64,000 nt of DNA from assembly GCF_050908995.1 (NCBI RefSeq), contig NC_135130.1:10347001-10411000 (forward strand), written 5' to 3'. The notes beneath the pieces are model-generated. The model was not told where the DNA came from. It did no database searches and saw only the letters and a list, made by a program, of their open reading frames with translations. Below are positions 1 to 11,602 of the stretch, piece after piece (the first letter of the stretch is position 1; each line of letters starts with the position of its first letter). The translations under genes were made by a program, and so were the position numbers. The DNA is from Andrena cerasifolii (taxonomy: Eukaryota > Arthropoda > Insecta > Hymenoptera > Andrenidae).

Positions 1-2528
1 TATCGCCCGCGTGCCTCGTTCTCGCTCGACTCGCCGTTTGCATTCGCGCTAGGGCATCATTTGGCCGTTAAATAAACAATTTAATTAAAGTTAACGAGCG
101 TACGGACGCGACAATGACCGTCTGCGAGGTAATAAAAGACGAAGACGAAATGGAAACGGACTCGCTAGTGTTCATCGACGCTTTCGCCTTCGTTTATCGT
201 CCCGCCGTAGTTCCTCCATGGCTACGGGTGTCCTTGGCGTTATCCAAAATTCATCCTGGATCCCCTCCTGTGTCACGATCCCCATGACCCCATTTACACC
301 AGTCTCTTGTGCAATCGATACCGTACAATCCCGTCCAGGATACCCACAGTGTGTATCGCGTTACTCCGCTCCCGTAACATCTAGCCTCGGTCTGCTCGAA
401 TATCGGTTACGATCTGCTGCCATTTTCCTTGGACATTGATTCGTATAATTCGAAGTTCATTGAAACGAGGCGCGACTCTTCGGCTTCTAATTCGAAGGAA
501 TAATCGGTACCGAGATTATTGGGCTGCAAGCGGCACCGATAAAGCGAAAGTATCGTAAACGTGGCAACGAATTGCCGCCGTAAAAGCCGAGCCCATGGTT
601 GTAGCACTAACCCGAGCAAAATAGAATTTTTTATCGCAAATAGAAAAGTATCGACGCCGTGTTAACGGTCCCGCTACAAAAACTTTCGCGCAACGATTTT
701 CAGGCGTCTGCCTCGGAATCGCGTCATTTTTAGCACGACCCCGTGCTCGTATGAAATATTTTTTAATCATAATAACTCCCATGAACACGGGAACAGAGGG
801 GTAGTTTATGTACCGGTGCCGTTCCACCGTGGCCGCGAAAGAAGCCACTTCCTGACCTCCGTTATAACTTCGCCCGTCTTTCATAAATCTTTGACCGTGG
901 ACCGTATCTTTTAAAGGCCGGGCTACCGCCTTTCCCGGACCCTTGGAAAATACCCCTCCGCGATACAGAATTTGCGGGGGAGAGCGCTTGTCGCCGACCA
1001 CGCCGCTCCAATTCTGATTTCTGCTACTCGAAAAAAGATTTGTACCGGGAACAGTTAGAGATCGGAGCCACCAGTTCACTCTCCTCTGCCGTTAAAGCGG
1101 TTGAGAGGAAGGTTAAACAATTTCGCGGAGTAAAGAAGTGGATTTATTCCCCGGCCAAACGTTTGCGCAACAAGGGAAACGCTTCTGCGGATCTCGTTGC
1201 GAGAGTAATCAAAAGCAGCCCTCGCGAGATCCACTACACGAAATTTCGTTTCCAATTATTCTAACGCACGGGGAAGCTCGTAGTCGATTTTCCACCCCCC
1301 CCCCCAAGGATGGTTCGCCTCTATTTTCAGCTTCACTTTTTTCCCCCGGACCCTTTCGACAATTCGCAAAGCGAAGGAAGTTACACGGACGTGAGCGTGC
1401 ACGAAAATTCTTCCTCCAGCGTGCACACGCGGTGGCTCTCGGTGAAAAATTCACCCCCGCCGTAAAAATAAGAGTTGCCGATGTGAAAGTTTCGCGGCGG
1501 AAGTTCCTTCGGAATCCCTTTCTTTTTTTCTTCTCTCTCGCTTCCAGTCGAATGGTTCTCTTGTATTTCGCATAATCGAGACAGCACTCCGCCGTGAAAA
1601 TATGAGTTAGCCTCGTTTCGAATTCTAACTACCGCCAGGCCATCTCCTCCTCTACTTCCCCCCCCGCGTTTCACGCGGAAAACTTCAAGTGGCGCGTCGC
1701 TTGAACGTGTCGGCGCCACAGTTTTGAAATTCGTGAAATGCACTTTATTAGGCATTCGAGTGATCTTCGATCAGTTTTGAGTGACTTCCGAGGAATCGGG
1801 GACATCGTTGCTGTCGTTAGTGCGCGATAAATGCGCGTGCAAACTCGAAGCTGCGAGCATGTCTGCGATCGTTATGCGCACCTCCAATATTTCGCGTTGC
1901 AGCTCACCACGAATGCCAGTAAATCAAAAAGCGTGTCACGGCCCTCGCTATCGCGATTACGCCGGCTCTTTTGTGAATCGTTTGAGAATTTATTGCTCAA
2001 TTTTCGAACGTCGATTACGCATTACAATGGCCACCGTCTGGGGAAATATTGCGTGCCTCGCGTGCCACGAATTTTTTCGTCGCGCATAATTGCGAGGAAA
2101 AAATATTCGTTTATTTGCCCCCTCTCGCTTGCTGCTTTTAACCCCCGCCATTATTTATCGAAAGCTCGAGCATTTCACGGTTCAAAAAATATTCGGAATA
2201 CCTGAAAGTGTAATCGTGTACATGTATCGCATGCTTCGTTAATAGTTGACGTTCGCTTTGTGCCACTCGAAATTACTTTATGAAATGTTTTCGGGCGAAC
2301 AAACGCGTGGCTTTGGTCAATTTCCTTTTACAAGACCGGGGGTTGCGTACACTTCACAGTCGGGGCATATTTTCGCCGCGCTATCATACCTGTTTCCAGT
2401 GAATTTCTCGAGAACACGGACGCATCCCGATTAATTAAAGCAGGCGCCATCAGATGCTCCGCGTTTTTCGCCGTCTACGTGCAAAACGGTCCTCTTTTTT
2501 TTCACTCGTTTCTAATCTCGCGTACAAC

Positions 2529-2532
<4 letters not shown>
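1..2532. other. non-coding stretch, no gene recognised
   Basis: Mixed GC-rich and AT-rich DNA with many CG dinucleotides. Short open frames exist on both strands, but none shows a recognisable domain or a splice-bounded structure. A run of 11 C lies at 1295-1305. Several TTAATTAA-like motifs occur, for example near 81 and 2432. Nothing else is supportable. Confidence 0.6.

Positions 2533-2571
<39 letters not shown>
2533..2571 (+). repeat. A39 homopolymer
   Basis: An uninterrupted run of 39 A bases. It could be a simple-sequence expansion or the tail of a retroposed copy. The sequence just upstream shows no recognisable element and I saw no flanking target-site duplication. The length is prone to sequencing and assembly error. 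Confidence 0.95.
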
Positions 2572-2572
<1 letters not shown>

Positions 2573-3341
2573 AGTGCAGAGAAGGAGGCGTAGTTTGCAG
2601 CTACGCGGAGCATAGGCGAAAGAGGATCCGTGCCAACACATTTTATTAGTTTGATGTTTGCGACGTCGTAGTCGGCTGGTCGATGCTGCGGCGTGTTTTC
2701 ATGAATATCACGTTCCAAAACCATCCCGATGTTTCCTGGCAGCGGAACGGAACTCATTTCAAAGGCATCAAAGTATTTTTTCGTGTTCCCCCATCTTTCG
2801 CCACACCTCGTGTCCATTACACACCCCCGTTTTGCACAAACATTCAGCTCTTCGGTGTTAATGATGTACCCAAAGTGATGGCCTTTGAGTAACCACCGTA
2901 TCCATTCACCTCATTATATTCGGAAACCTAATCGCCAACAAAACCCGCTGCTGCAGATTCGCGGTCCCCTTTCTCTGTCCCTCTGCTGAAATGTATTTCA
3001 CAGTTGTCGCTCTTTGCCGAAGAAAGATGTCGAAGAGGGTGAGCGGGCGCTCAAAGGGGATGTAACTCTCGCGTTAACATGCTCGTTACGTTACATTTGA
3101 ATCCTAGCTCGAAGAACGTGGCTGTTGAAGCTCGTGTGGTCGCTTTCACGTCTAACGAATCTAAAAAACCGCTCGCCTCAATGCTGTGCAGAGTCCGAGG
3201 AATTTGCATTTCTAGACGGGATTTCCTGCCGAGGGGGAATTGGGTTCCCCAATTTGCGTTGCTTCTTTTCAGCCAGTGGACTATTCGGCTACACGAGCTT
3301 AGTGCTCGCAATCCATGGGGCCATTTATTTTACGTATGAAT
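2572..3341. other. non-coding stretch, nothing recognised
   Basis: No gene or repeat was recognised. The small open frames here overlap on both strands and look like chance. Confidence 0.55.
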
Positions 3342-3559
3342 TAGGATTGGGACTATTCGAATAATTTAATATTCGATTATTTTACAAGTATTTGAATGCT
3401 ACGAATAAATTTCGAATATTTGAGTATTCGAATACTCAAATATTCGAATAGTATTTGGATACTTCGATATTCGAATTATATTCGCAAAATAATTGAGCAA
3501 CCGAAGTATTCGAATATTCGAATACCGAAAAATTCGACAAATAGTCACAGCCGCAGTAT
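3342..3559. mobile_element. ATTCGAAT-rich dispersed repeat, copy 1
   Basis: This AT-rich block is built from overlapping ATTCGAATA and TATTCGAAT motifs. The left part (TTTACAA, then TGAATGCTACGAATAAA) and the right part (ATTATATTCGCAAAATAATTG through CAGCCGCAGT) are found in the same order in a second copy at 17763-18230, so this is a discrete dispersed element and not only a simple repeat. The left end (TTGGGACTATTCGAAT) resembles the reverse complement of the right end (GTGACTATTTGTCGAAT), which suggests degenerate terminal inverted repeats. No protein is encoded. It is probably a non-autonomous DNA element, but the superfamily is not assignable by eye. Confidence 0.6.
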
Positions 3560-3570
3560 GAATTTAGTGC

Positions 3571-4092
3571 GGAAATTTCGCGATTTTATGGCCAAAACCA
3601 CAAAAATAAATTTTTGATTTCGACAAAGTAAATGCAAATGTCCATTGAAGAATTAATATGAGTATCAAATGCCACCAATTTTACTGTTAAATGTTTTAAT
3701 ACAAAGCTCGTATAGACTCGCAAATGTTTATGTTCATGTGAGGTTAGACCGATCGCAAAGAATTCATCCAGATTTTCAAGTTGCTTCAAACACTTATATT
3801 GTGTTATCCAAAGATCTGAAAATAATTTCAAGGCATGGATTCAATTCCTGCTGGTGCGTAAGACATCTCTTTGTCCTCAAAATAATCGTGTTTCGGTTTT
3901 TAATACGTAATTTATACAATTTTTAAAGTAGTGTTTCAGAAATAACCTTTTTCATATAAGAATGAATTTTCAATACATAAAATAGATAAAATGGATAAAA
4001 TGAATATAGTTCTTCAATTGACATTTGTGTTAAATTTGTAAAATTAAAAATTTTCATTTCTGTAGTTTTGGCCATAAAATCGCAAAAATTCC
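3571..4092. mobile_element. old inverted-repeat (MITE-like) element with about 80-bp arms
   Basis: The left arm starts at 3571 and the right arm ends at 4092. The two match as inverted repeats for about 80 bases with scattered mismatches and small gaps. The best-conserved core is GCGATTTTATGGCCAAAAC at 3580-3598, with its reverse complement near 4066-4084. Inside, a second conserved piece (CAAATGTC then ATTGAAGAA) pairs with its complement near 4012-4027. The internal sequence is AT-rich and has no recognised transposase. No clear target-site duplication was seen. The arms are diverged, so the insertion is probably old. Confidence 0.55.
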
Positions 4093-7000
4093 TCACCGTG
4101 CAGAGGTTGAGAAATCATCGTAACGAGCTCCTCTATTTTTCTACTTCTCGGTTAGTGGTGATCCATGCGTCGGTCCCAAATGGACAGGTTCGCGTAGGGG
4201 AGGGGAAAATTGCAAATAAAGTTGTCGCGCGGGACAAAGGGAAAAGCCTCGGCGTGCGTAAAGAAGGGGGTGAAGACGTAAAAGGTGGGGCAGGGATAGA
4301 GCGACGCGCGTTAAATCTGAGAAGGGAGGCCGTTAATCCGCCTTGTATTTCTATATCCGCGCGCTACGAGGCCGACGAATAAGAAACGGTGACCGTTTCG
4401 CTTTTTACGAGCGCGTCGTTGTAACTCGAGCCGCGATTCGCCCTGAAAGCTCTGCTGCTCTTGTTCCTCGGCCGCGCCGTGTCGCGTTTCATCTGTGGCC
4501 AACACCGTGGTGCCATTATTTTTTTCATCGTCGCACTTCTCGCCCTCGTAAAAGCGACGCCGAGGTTCCGCGCTCGTGCGCGCCGTAATTTCTGAAGTAA
4601 TATTTTCCTGGGCGATGAAGTCGCAGCGGCGGACAAAAAGTTCGTTTATTCTAACCGCGGCCATCGAGCCTCCCTCTCCCCCGCTTCGCTTCGCGAGAGA
4701 ATCACGCGAACGATGGCACCCTCGCGAAATTCCGCCGCGCTCCCAGCGAGATTGCGACGATTGAAAGAGCGCCTTGAATGACTCTGTCTCGCATTGTGGC
4801 GGGTAGGAAGTTCGAAAGTGAGCCATGCTCGCCCCATTTCGGCGCGACGGGCGAAGATCAGCGACAGAAATCTCGAGCTTTCGTGATATCTCGCGACGAT
4901 CTTCTCCCTTCTTAAATTGCTTTCCCTCGAAAACAAATGCGCGCCATTCTCTCCGCATGACCGCTGCTTGCGGCGTCCAGTCGCGTAACGAACGGTCCCC
5001 GAAATTACCCGGAGGAATTCGTGCGAATGTTTGTCCGCGTTTATTGAACGCGCGTAGAGAGCCCGCTTCCTAAGTAAACGCCGGCACAACGCAAACAGTA
5101 CAACTTAATATAAACTTATCAAACGCATCGCGGTTCCTCGAACAATATGGACACTGCGGACGCCGAAGCGCGGATCGCTTCATCCCCCGGCCGTCTTTGT
5201 CTCATTCTCCGGAGCTTTAAGTTTAAATTTGCTTCTGAATACCGAACCAGCTGCGCGTCTACCTTTAAATCGTATTAACCTCTCGACTTTGATCTTCTTT
5301 GTTCCCCCGGTGAGGCGCGCGTTCAATTAAAAATCTGCCCCCGCTCGCGAGTCACCCCGCCTCCCGGTCGCACGCGACAGCATCGTGAAATACCGCGGAC
5401 AGATAAATTTTCCCGAGCAAACTAGATAAAAACTCCATTTTCTTAAACGTCACGTGCTGGCGTACATACGATCAGAATGTCCGCTGCCCTCGGTTTGCCC
5501 GTTGTCCGAGCGCGCAAACAGGGGTGTCAGTCCGCCAGCCACCGATAAATGACAAATGGATTCGATTTACTGATAAACCAGCTATAAATCATCAGTCCAT
5601 TGTTTATCAACAAACGGGCCCGTATTCGGCCGGGCAGTGATTCTTTTGTCGGATTTTTTCACCCGTTACGGATCGAACTGCGCCGACATCCCCGCGGTAT
5701 TACGAAGTTTCGCTCTTCGCTGCGCTTCAACCCCCCACTGTCAAATCCCTCCTGCGCCGCTGACGTAGAACATCCATCCCTGCCGTCGACAACCAAATTG
5801 GGATTTATGAGAAAGCTTTTGTATTTTTTTTTTTTTGCGCGCGCTGACCAGTTAGCGCTGCAGTGCCAAAATTCCGCTCGCCGAAGCTCTCGCCCGCGAA
5901 GGCATCCTTCCCTGTCTTTCGAATGGAAGGTGCTCCGGAAGGTGCTGGGCTTAGTATGACCACAAGATTGTGTTCAAGATTGATTGTCACGCAGGTACAA
6001 GGTCCATCCATTCTCCCCTATAAAACGTCTTTATGTAAGTCTAAGGGAGCACGCTCGTCGATGAGCTAGGTCATTTTTGTAATAAATCAAAGTCACGAGG
6101 ATCCACCAGGAGTGGAGGCTCCCGCTGGGGCGAGCTGACAGGCAGACAGGCCGGGGAAAGAGAAGAATGAGACCTGCTAGCGTTGTTATTAAGTTGAGTC
6201 TTTTTAATCACGAACACGGGGCCGTAATTACGCCCATCACTTTCCTAGTCTGCCTCCTCCCGTCAAAATATCGCGCAAATCGTTCGGTTGATTCATGCGA
6301 AAATTATACTGGAACGCAGTTATCGATACCTACTTGAAGTGCAAGGGATACAGACTGAACTGAACCAACGGAATGTCATCCGGACTAAAAGCTGGGGGCG
6401 TCTCTTGTCGTTGGAAGATCCATGCTCCCCCGTTCGAATTGTCTTTGGTTCGCAAAGTTTGCGGGGATAGTGGAGGTGTTATCAGCGCAGGGGCGGTATC
6501 TCGAGCAGCTTAAACTTTAATTTCCATTTGCCATACTGGCTCCCCCCGGATACGGGGCGCCGGCACGATACGGTGTTGTGCATCGGGACGAGCGGGAACA
6601 GGAACCATTTGATTTTATAACTCGCCCGGAGGGCGCTCTCCCCCTGCCTCCTGGAGAAACGATAAGCACGGAGGTCAATGGTTCTTCGAGGGCCACGGGA
6701 ACTTTACGATTCCACTGCCGGTACGTTTGAATCATTCCGTAAACTTCCGCCTCCCAGCACTCCTGTCCGATCCTTTGACAGCCCCTCCGATAGGGGATTA
6801 CTTTTCAACCCCCTCTCCAGTAAACTTTCCATCCACCTCTCCGTTCCTTTTTCTTCTTCGGACGGCCTCGCGTATTCTTGCCAACTGCCCTACAGCCAAG
6901 CGAGAAACCTGTGTACCGAATGATCGTGACCATTTGCACGGTACTATGCCGTTCCATCTTCATTTCACTGTTTTAATTGAAGGGCCCAGTGGGAAACAAG

Positions 7001-9740
7001 CGCTGGCCACCGTTTTATGATTTTAGAGGAAAGCGAGCTGAAGGAAAAATTATTTTCACAGGAAATGCGGCACGGAATTGTAATTATTTTAAACGGTACT
7101 TGAATTTCATGGCAAATAAAAGCTATTATCAAATTTCAGCAGAGAAATTAATTAGTTCTTTTTTTTTTAATTTTACCATTATTTCTTAATATTTTTCTTT
7201 CCCTATATTTCCATTTATTCTCATTACGAGAACGTTTTTTTACCACTTTTTTTTGGGTTTGCTTCGTATAAATTAAGATCTCTCACGTGTTCCCAAGGAA
7301 CCGAGTGGCATGGGTCCCTTTTCCACTACGGATTACTTTTTTCTCAGCGTGAAAGAAAATTTAATTTCTTCTCGGTGAAACGTAAATGCTATTATATTAA
7401 GAGTTGGCGGAATTACACTACATTGCAGGAACGAATTAATGGTACAAAGAAACGAAAAATTTATGCACATGCGGCATGTGCCTATTTTCCACTGAGCTCC
7501 CCAATTGAAAACGGCTCAGAGGAGATTTATAGCATCCCCTAATTCCAGTATTTTGTTCACGCACTCAGGAGCTGCGTAATTATCTTTTCGATTAAGCGGT
7601 GCGGGTTTAACGGTTACTTAGAAACTTCAACAATCGTTGGATGGTAGGCGCCGCTAAAAGATTACGGTTATTTGCATTCGAACAAAGTTTCCCGGCGGGA
7701 GTGCGCGAATTAAAACGGGGGCGAGCGTAAACGGTGTATAAAGCGGATACAGTTAATTGTTCAACGATTCCGAGCCGCGGGGATTGGTCCTCTTCGGCGA
7801 CAGAGGGGGTGAAATTTTCACGGGGACCAAGGAGCGGGACGGAGAATTAAAGAATAGCTCGTTAAATAATGGCGGTTGCGTGGAAAATTGGATTTCCATG
7901 CGCAGTCGGAAAATTAAATTCGCCGTGCTACTCTGTTACAGCCGCGGAGCGGGGGCGTTGAATTTAATAAGGGAGCAAGCTCGCGCATTCTCTTTTCGGA
8001 TTTCATTTTGAGGCCGGCCTTTGACGCTCAAGAGGTGCTTTAATCTTTGAAACCTCCCGGTACTTTCGAATGAACTCTTTCCACTTAAATGTGGCTGCGG
8101 CCCGTGTCAAAAAGTTATTTGGAGACTGCCGGCGAGATTAACACTCCGCCGGGGACCGTTGGCAACTATTGTGCGGGCTTGCCGCTTTACCGCGGTACCT
8201 AACGAGAAAATTGTTTCCCTGTCATTGGCACGTACTTTGAACTGAATATTTTTCCGCGCTGGCAGTATGGCGGCCAGCGTCATGGAATGATTGCTCGCGA
8301 GTGACGTTCCTCCGCCCTCGGAGTCAAGTTCTCGCCCGAAAATCCGGCGAAAAAGTTCCTTTGACCGCGATATTTCAGGGAGCCCGACTTCCGGACGAGG
8401 GAGAGCGTAATATGGCGAATAAACGCATGGTTAAATCGTCAAGCTTTAATTTCGCGCTTTAGTCCTTTGTGCCGGGGCACGGCTTTGTATTCGTCCCGAA
8501 GAAAAAGGGCGGAAATTTTTCTTAAGCGTGATACTGCGCAGGCAATAATGGGTGGGAATTTATAAAGGAGAGAAAGAAAGGGAATCCAGGGAACGGACGT
8601 GTGGTTTAAGCGTCGAGGCTTAACGTTACTGGGGCTTAACCCTTTGTAGTTGACCACCCTCTCGCATTCGTTACACGTCCACGGGCCATTCGTCTGCTGC
8701 GAGAACAAAGGAACTTATTTTCTTACTGCATTATTGCCTGTAAGTCTGCGCAACCTTGACACATTCAACTCTAAAGCGAGTCTGCCACGAATCACCTCGT
8801 TGGGGGTGACGACCCTCCACGGTGATTTAAATTTTTCTAAAATGTGGTAGGTGCCGCGCTATTAAAGACCAATCATTTGCCCCATTTGACTAACAAGTGA
8901 TCATATTCGAGGGAGTGAAAATGGCCTGGCACGTCCAGCAAGTAGTTGGAGTCAACCATTTGTCAGGCGAGGCTATGAATAAGTACCGGGGCGTTTTAAG
9001 ACGAACACCCGCGATTAAGTTAAGTGCTCCTTGATATAAGAGCAAAAGACTGGTCATTATCTGTGACATAATGGCGGTCGTTCCCATTGGTAATCCTCGA
9101 ACGGCGTTACAGCGATATTGAAAGATTAAAGATGCACCGTTTCCCGAATTCGAAGCGTTCCCATACGCGAACTTTCGAAATAAAGATCCTCGGCGGCGTG
9201 GCGTTGGCTTTTAAAGCTCCCTGACGCGATAAAGCGGCGAGTCCTAATGACTTTTCCAATATCTCGGCGTGCAGGAAGGCTAACACGACTTCATAGTTTA
9301 GACCCTTCATAGTTTCGTATCTTGCCGCGGCGGCGATGCTCCTTCCTCGGCGCACCTTTTTCCCCTATCTGTCTTTCTTCTCGGAGCGTAAGCCCCGCAG
9401 CCAATCGTGCAATCGGTAACGAACGAAGTTTCGGGAGGGAGCCGGGGTCTTCGTTAGTCCGTCTCCAAACGAGCGTTCCGCATTACGCGGCAAGTAGTTG
9501 CGATAAGCCCCTTCGGGCTGTTCCCAACTAGCGACTTCACAGTATACGCGTGAAAACTCAGCCTCCCTGCTCCTGGTCGCTTTCCCTTCGATTCTCCTAC
9601 CACGTCACGGCAATTATTCCTCCGCAGTTACTCAAGCCGCGAACGAAGAAAGTCCACAAACAGAGGAACAGTTAATGGTCCCGCCCCATAAATTCATTGG
9701 CACCCGGGTATCAATTTTAGCGACGCGATTGATCAAGCAT
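4093..9740. other. non-coding stretch, no gene recognised
   Basis: CpG-rich sequence at about 4400-5100 and 5600-6050 is followed by a more AT-rich part at 7020-7620 that contains short T runs. A purine-rich patch lies at about 4190-4330. The longest open frame (215 codons, minus strand, 4311-4958) is arginine-rich and low in structure, as expected from random GC-rich DNA. No domain, RNA gene or intact repeat was recognised. Confidence 0.5.
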
Positions 9741-9842
9741 GCTTGGCGACTGTATCATCCCCCGCGTCTGCATGTCTGCACTGCGTCACGTATACGATTA
9801 CGCGGGCGGCGCGGCGCGGACCGCGGGCGCGTGCGTTTGCGT

Positions 9843-9975
9843 ATGCAAATGCACGTGTTTCCGGGCATGTGTGAATTTATGCATGCGGTCGCGGCTGCTG
9901 GTAGAAGTTACGTCCAAGAGAACAGGGACACCGGCCACCTGGCCTGGCGAGATTGCAATCGTAGATGCATTTGCA
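9843..9975. promoter_or_regulatory. possible enhancer cluster: octamer, E-box and inverted TGCAAATGCA pair
   Basis: A perfect POU-type octamer ATGCAAAT lies at 9843-9850 and is followed at 9852-9857 by the E-box CACGTG. About 110 bases later TGCATTTGCA (9966-9975) repeats the octamer half in inverse orientation. The surrounding bases alternate purine and pyrimidine. These motifs are known binding sites for POU and bHLH factors. Function here is inference, since such short motifs also occur by chance. Confidence 0.2.
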
Positions 9976-11293
9976 CTTACGTGCGCCGCGGATTATACAG
10001 GGGATGACACGCGACCGGTGTTTGCCGTGCTCGCCAATTAATTAAGGCCCCCGTGTACGCCTAAACGTTACGTGCCAGTGGCTGACCACAGCGCAGCCAT
10101 ATCGCCGATGTCTGCCGGGCCTTTTGCTCGTCGAATTTTCTCCAGGGCCATAAATGCTCCTCGCCATGATAATTTTATTCACGCGAGCTCAGCGATTTCT
10201 TAAGGATGAATTTCAGTGGCAATCTTAGCCAAAAGTTAATCAATTTCCAAGATATTAATCAGTTGTCCAGAAGTCTTGTGACAATTTAGTTCGGCGCTTG
10301 ATATTTCTGTACACAAGATTTCAAAAACTTTGGCGTATTATTTCACTCTTAATTTTGTAGTTGTATTTCTCAGTATTGCGTTTCCCCATAAGAATGCATG
10401 TTAAATTGAAAGTTAAATAATTTAAAAACCACCGAATCAAGTTTTCTAAAATTTGCAGAAAAATTCATTCCTCCAATTTTCAAAGATTTTCGCTCATTTG
10501 TAATGTTACTGAATTAATCAGAGTGATATTTAAATGTAGGTTACTTCCAACGTCACAGCGAGGATGTCACCTGTAATGTCACGCCTAAGATTAAGTGATT
10601 GCTAGTTAGATATTCCTTCATGAGCCCGGTAGATTATTTTCAATGCGAGGTACACCAAAATGGAGTTCGTTATTTTTCCCGTTAAGATTGTTCCTATTGA
10701 ATTTTCATTATTCAGAGCGATCGTTTCGCTTCAATTTCGCGAAAGTTATCCGCTCGCAGATGGGTGTTTCAGCAGCCACGGAAGAGATAGAGTTTTTATT
10801 TGTTCTGAAAATTTCTGACGGCTGTTGGGGGGTGACCCCTCCGTAAATAATGTTCCCCGATCGCAAACTGCGAACATAAATCGTCATCTTACATCTCTTT
10901 GGGGAGTCCACCTTCGCCTCTTCCTCGCAAGCCTGAAAACTTGGCTCCACGAATTCCTCCTCGGCTCGCTTTTGACAACAGGACCGCGCTCCTATCCCAG
11001 ATGCTTTCGGCTCTATTTACGGCGTTGCTGGCAGGGCTATCAGTGCCCGGGAGCGAACTCGCGCATCGATGCACTTGGAAATAAATCGCCTGACCCGCGG
11101 ATACCGTCGGGAAGATTTTACGCGTTGATTTACATTCAGAAACAGTTTGCTCCGCTGACTTATCCGGACGCATATTTCCCAATAACAAACAGCCGCTATC
11201 CTGAAAGATCCTCCGAGCGATCGTAGCTGCGCGGACCTCGCTTCACTATCGCCGCTGTCGTATTCAGGATTCCGGAAGTGTAATACCCATTGA
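9976..11293. other. non-coding; AT-rich 10200-10620
   Basis: 10200-10620 is AT-rich and resembles decayed transposon sequence. It includes one CAGTGGCAATCTTAGCC stretch near 10216 that looks like a hAT-type end, but no partner end was found. The rest is ordinary mixed sequence. Confidence 0.4.
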
Positions 11294-11386
11294 TGTAGCG
11301 GCGCGGGAGCACGACTTGCATACACGCGGGCGTGCCATAACCGGGACCAGGAATTAAGCCAACTGAATCCGTTCGACCGGGAACCT

Positions 11387-11602
11387 ATGGATAACTCGCA
11401 GTCTGAAATCGAAGTTCCTCGAATTATTGTAGATAATCCTATTAGCTGTATTAGGTTCGAAGCACGGCCGGAGTGGACGTATAGAACACTTAAGAGGGCC
11501 GTTTGCAAGAGGGAAGCTTATGATATCGATTTGATGCTGTTGCGAGCTAATTCCGAAGCTGAAAGCCCCTCGGTGAGACCTACCCAGCTATCTTCCCGGT
11601 GA
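11387..11602 (+). CDS. possible small open reading frame, 71 codons, function unknown
   Basis: This is the most protein-like frame in the left half. It runs ATG to TGA for 71 codons with balanced composition: acidic stretch SQSEIEVPRIIVDN near residues 4-17, one tryptophan, two cysteines, and little of the arginine, serine and proline excess seen in neighbouring chance frames. The frame is open further upstream, from 11294. A GT-containing donor-like site (TCG|GTGAGA, near 11571) lies inside the 3' part, so this could instead be part of a spliced exon. I recognise no domain and no homologue. No promoter or polyadenylation signal was identified. The likeliest alternative is a chance open frame. 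Confidence 0.2.
   Translation: MDNSQSEIEVPRIIVDNPISCIRFEARPEWTYRTLKRAVCKREAYDIDLMLLRANSEAESPSVRPTQLSSR

Noticed and set aside
4311..4958. 215-codon minus-strand frame
   Set aside because: Arg/Glu-rich, low-complexity composition, overlapped by frames on both strands, no domain or splice context.
10216..10232. Possible second hAT end (CAGTGGCAATCTTAGCC)
   Set aside because: No matching inverted end was found downstream.
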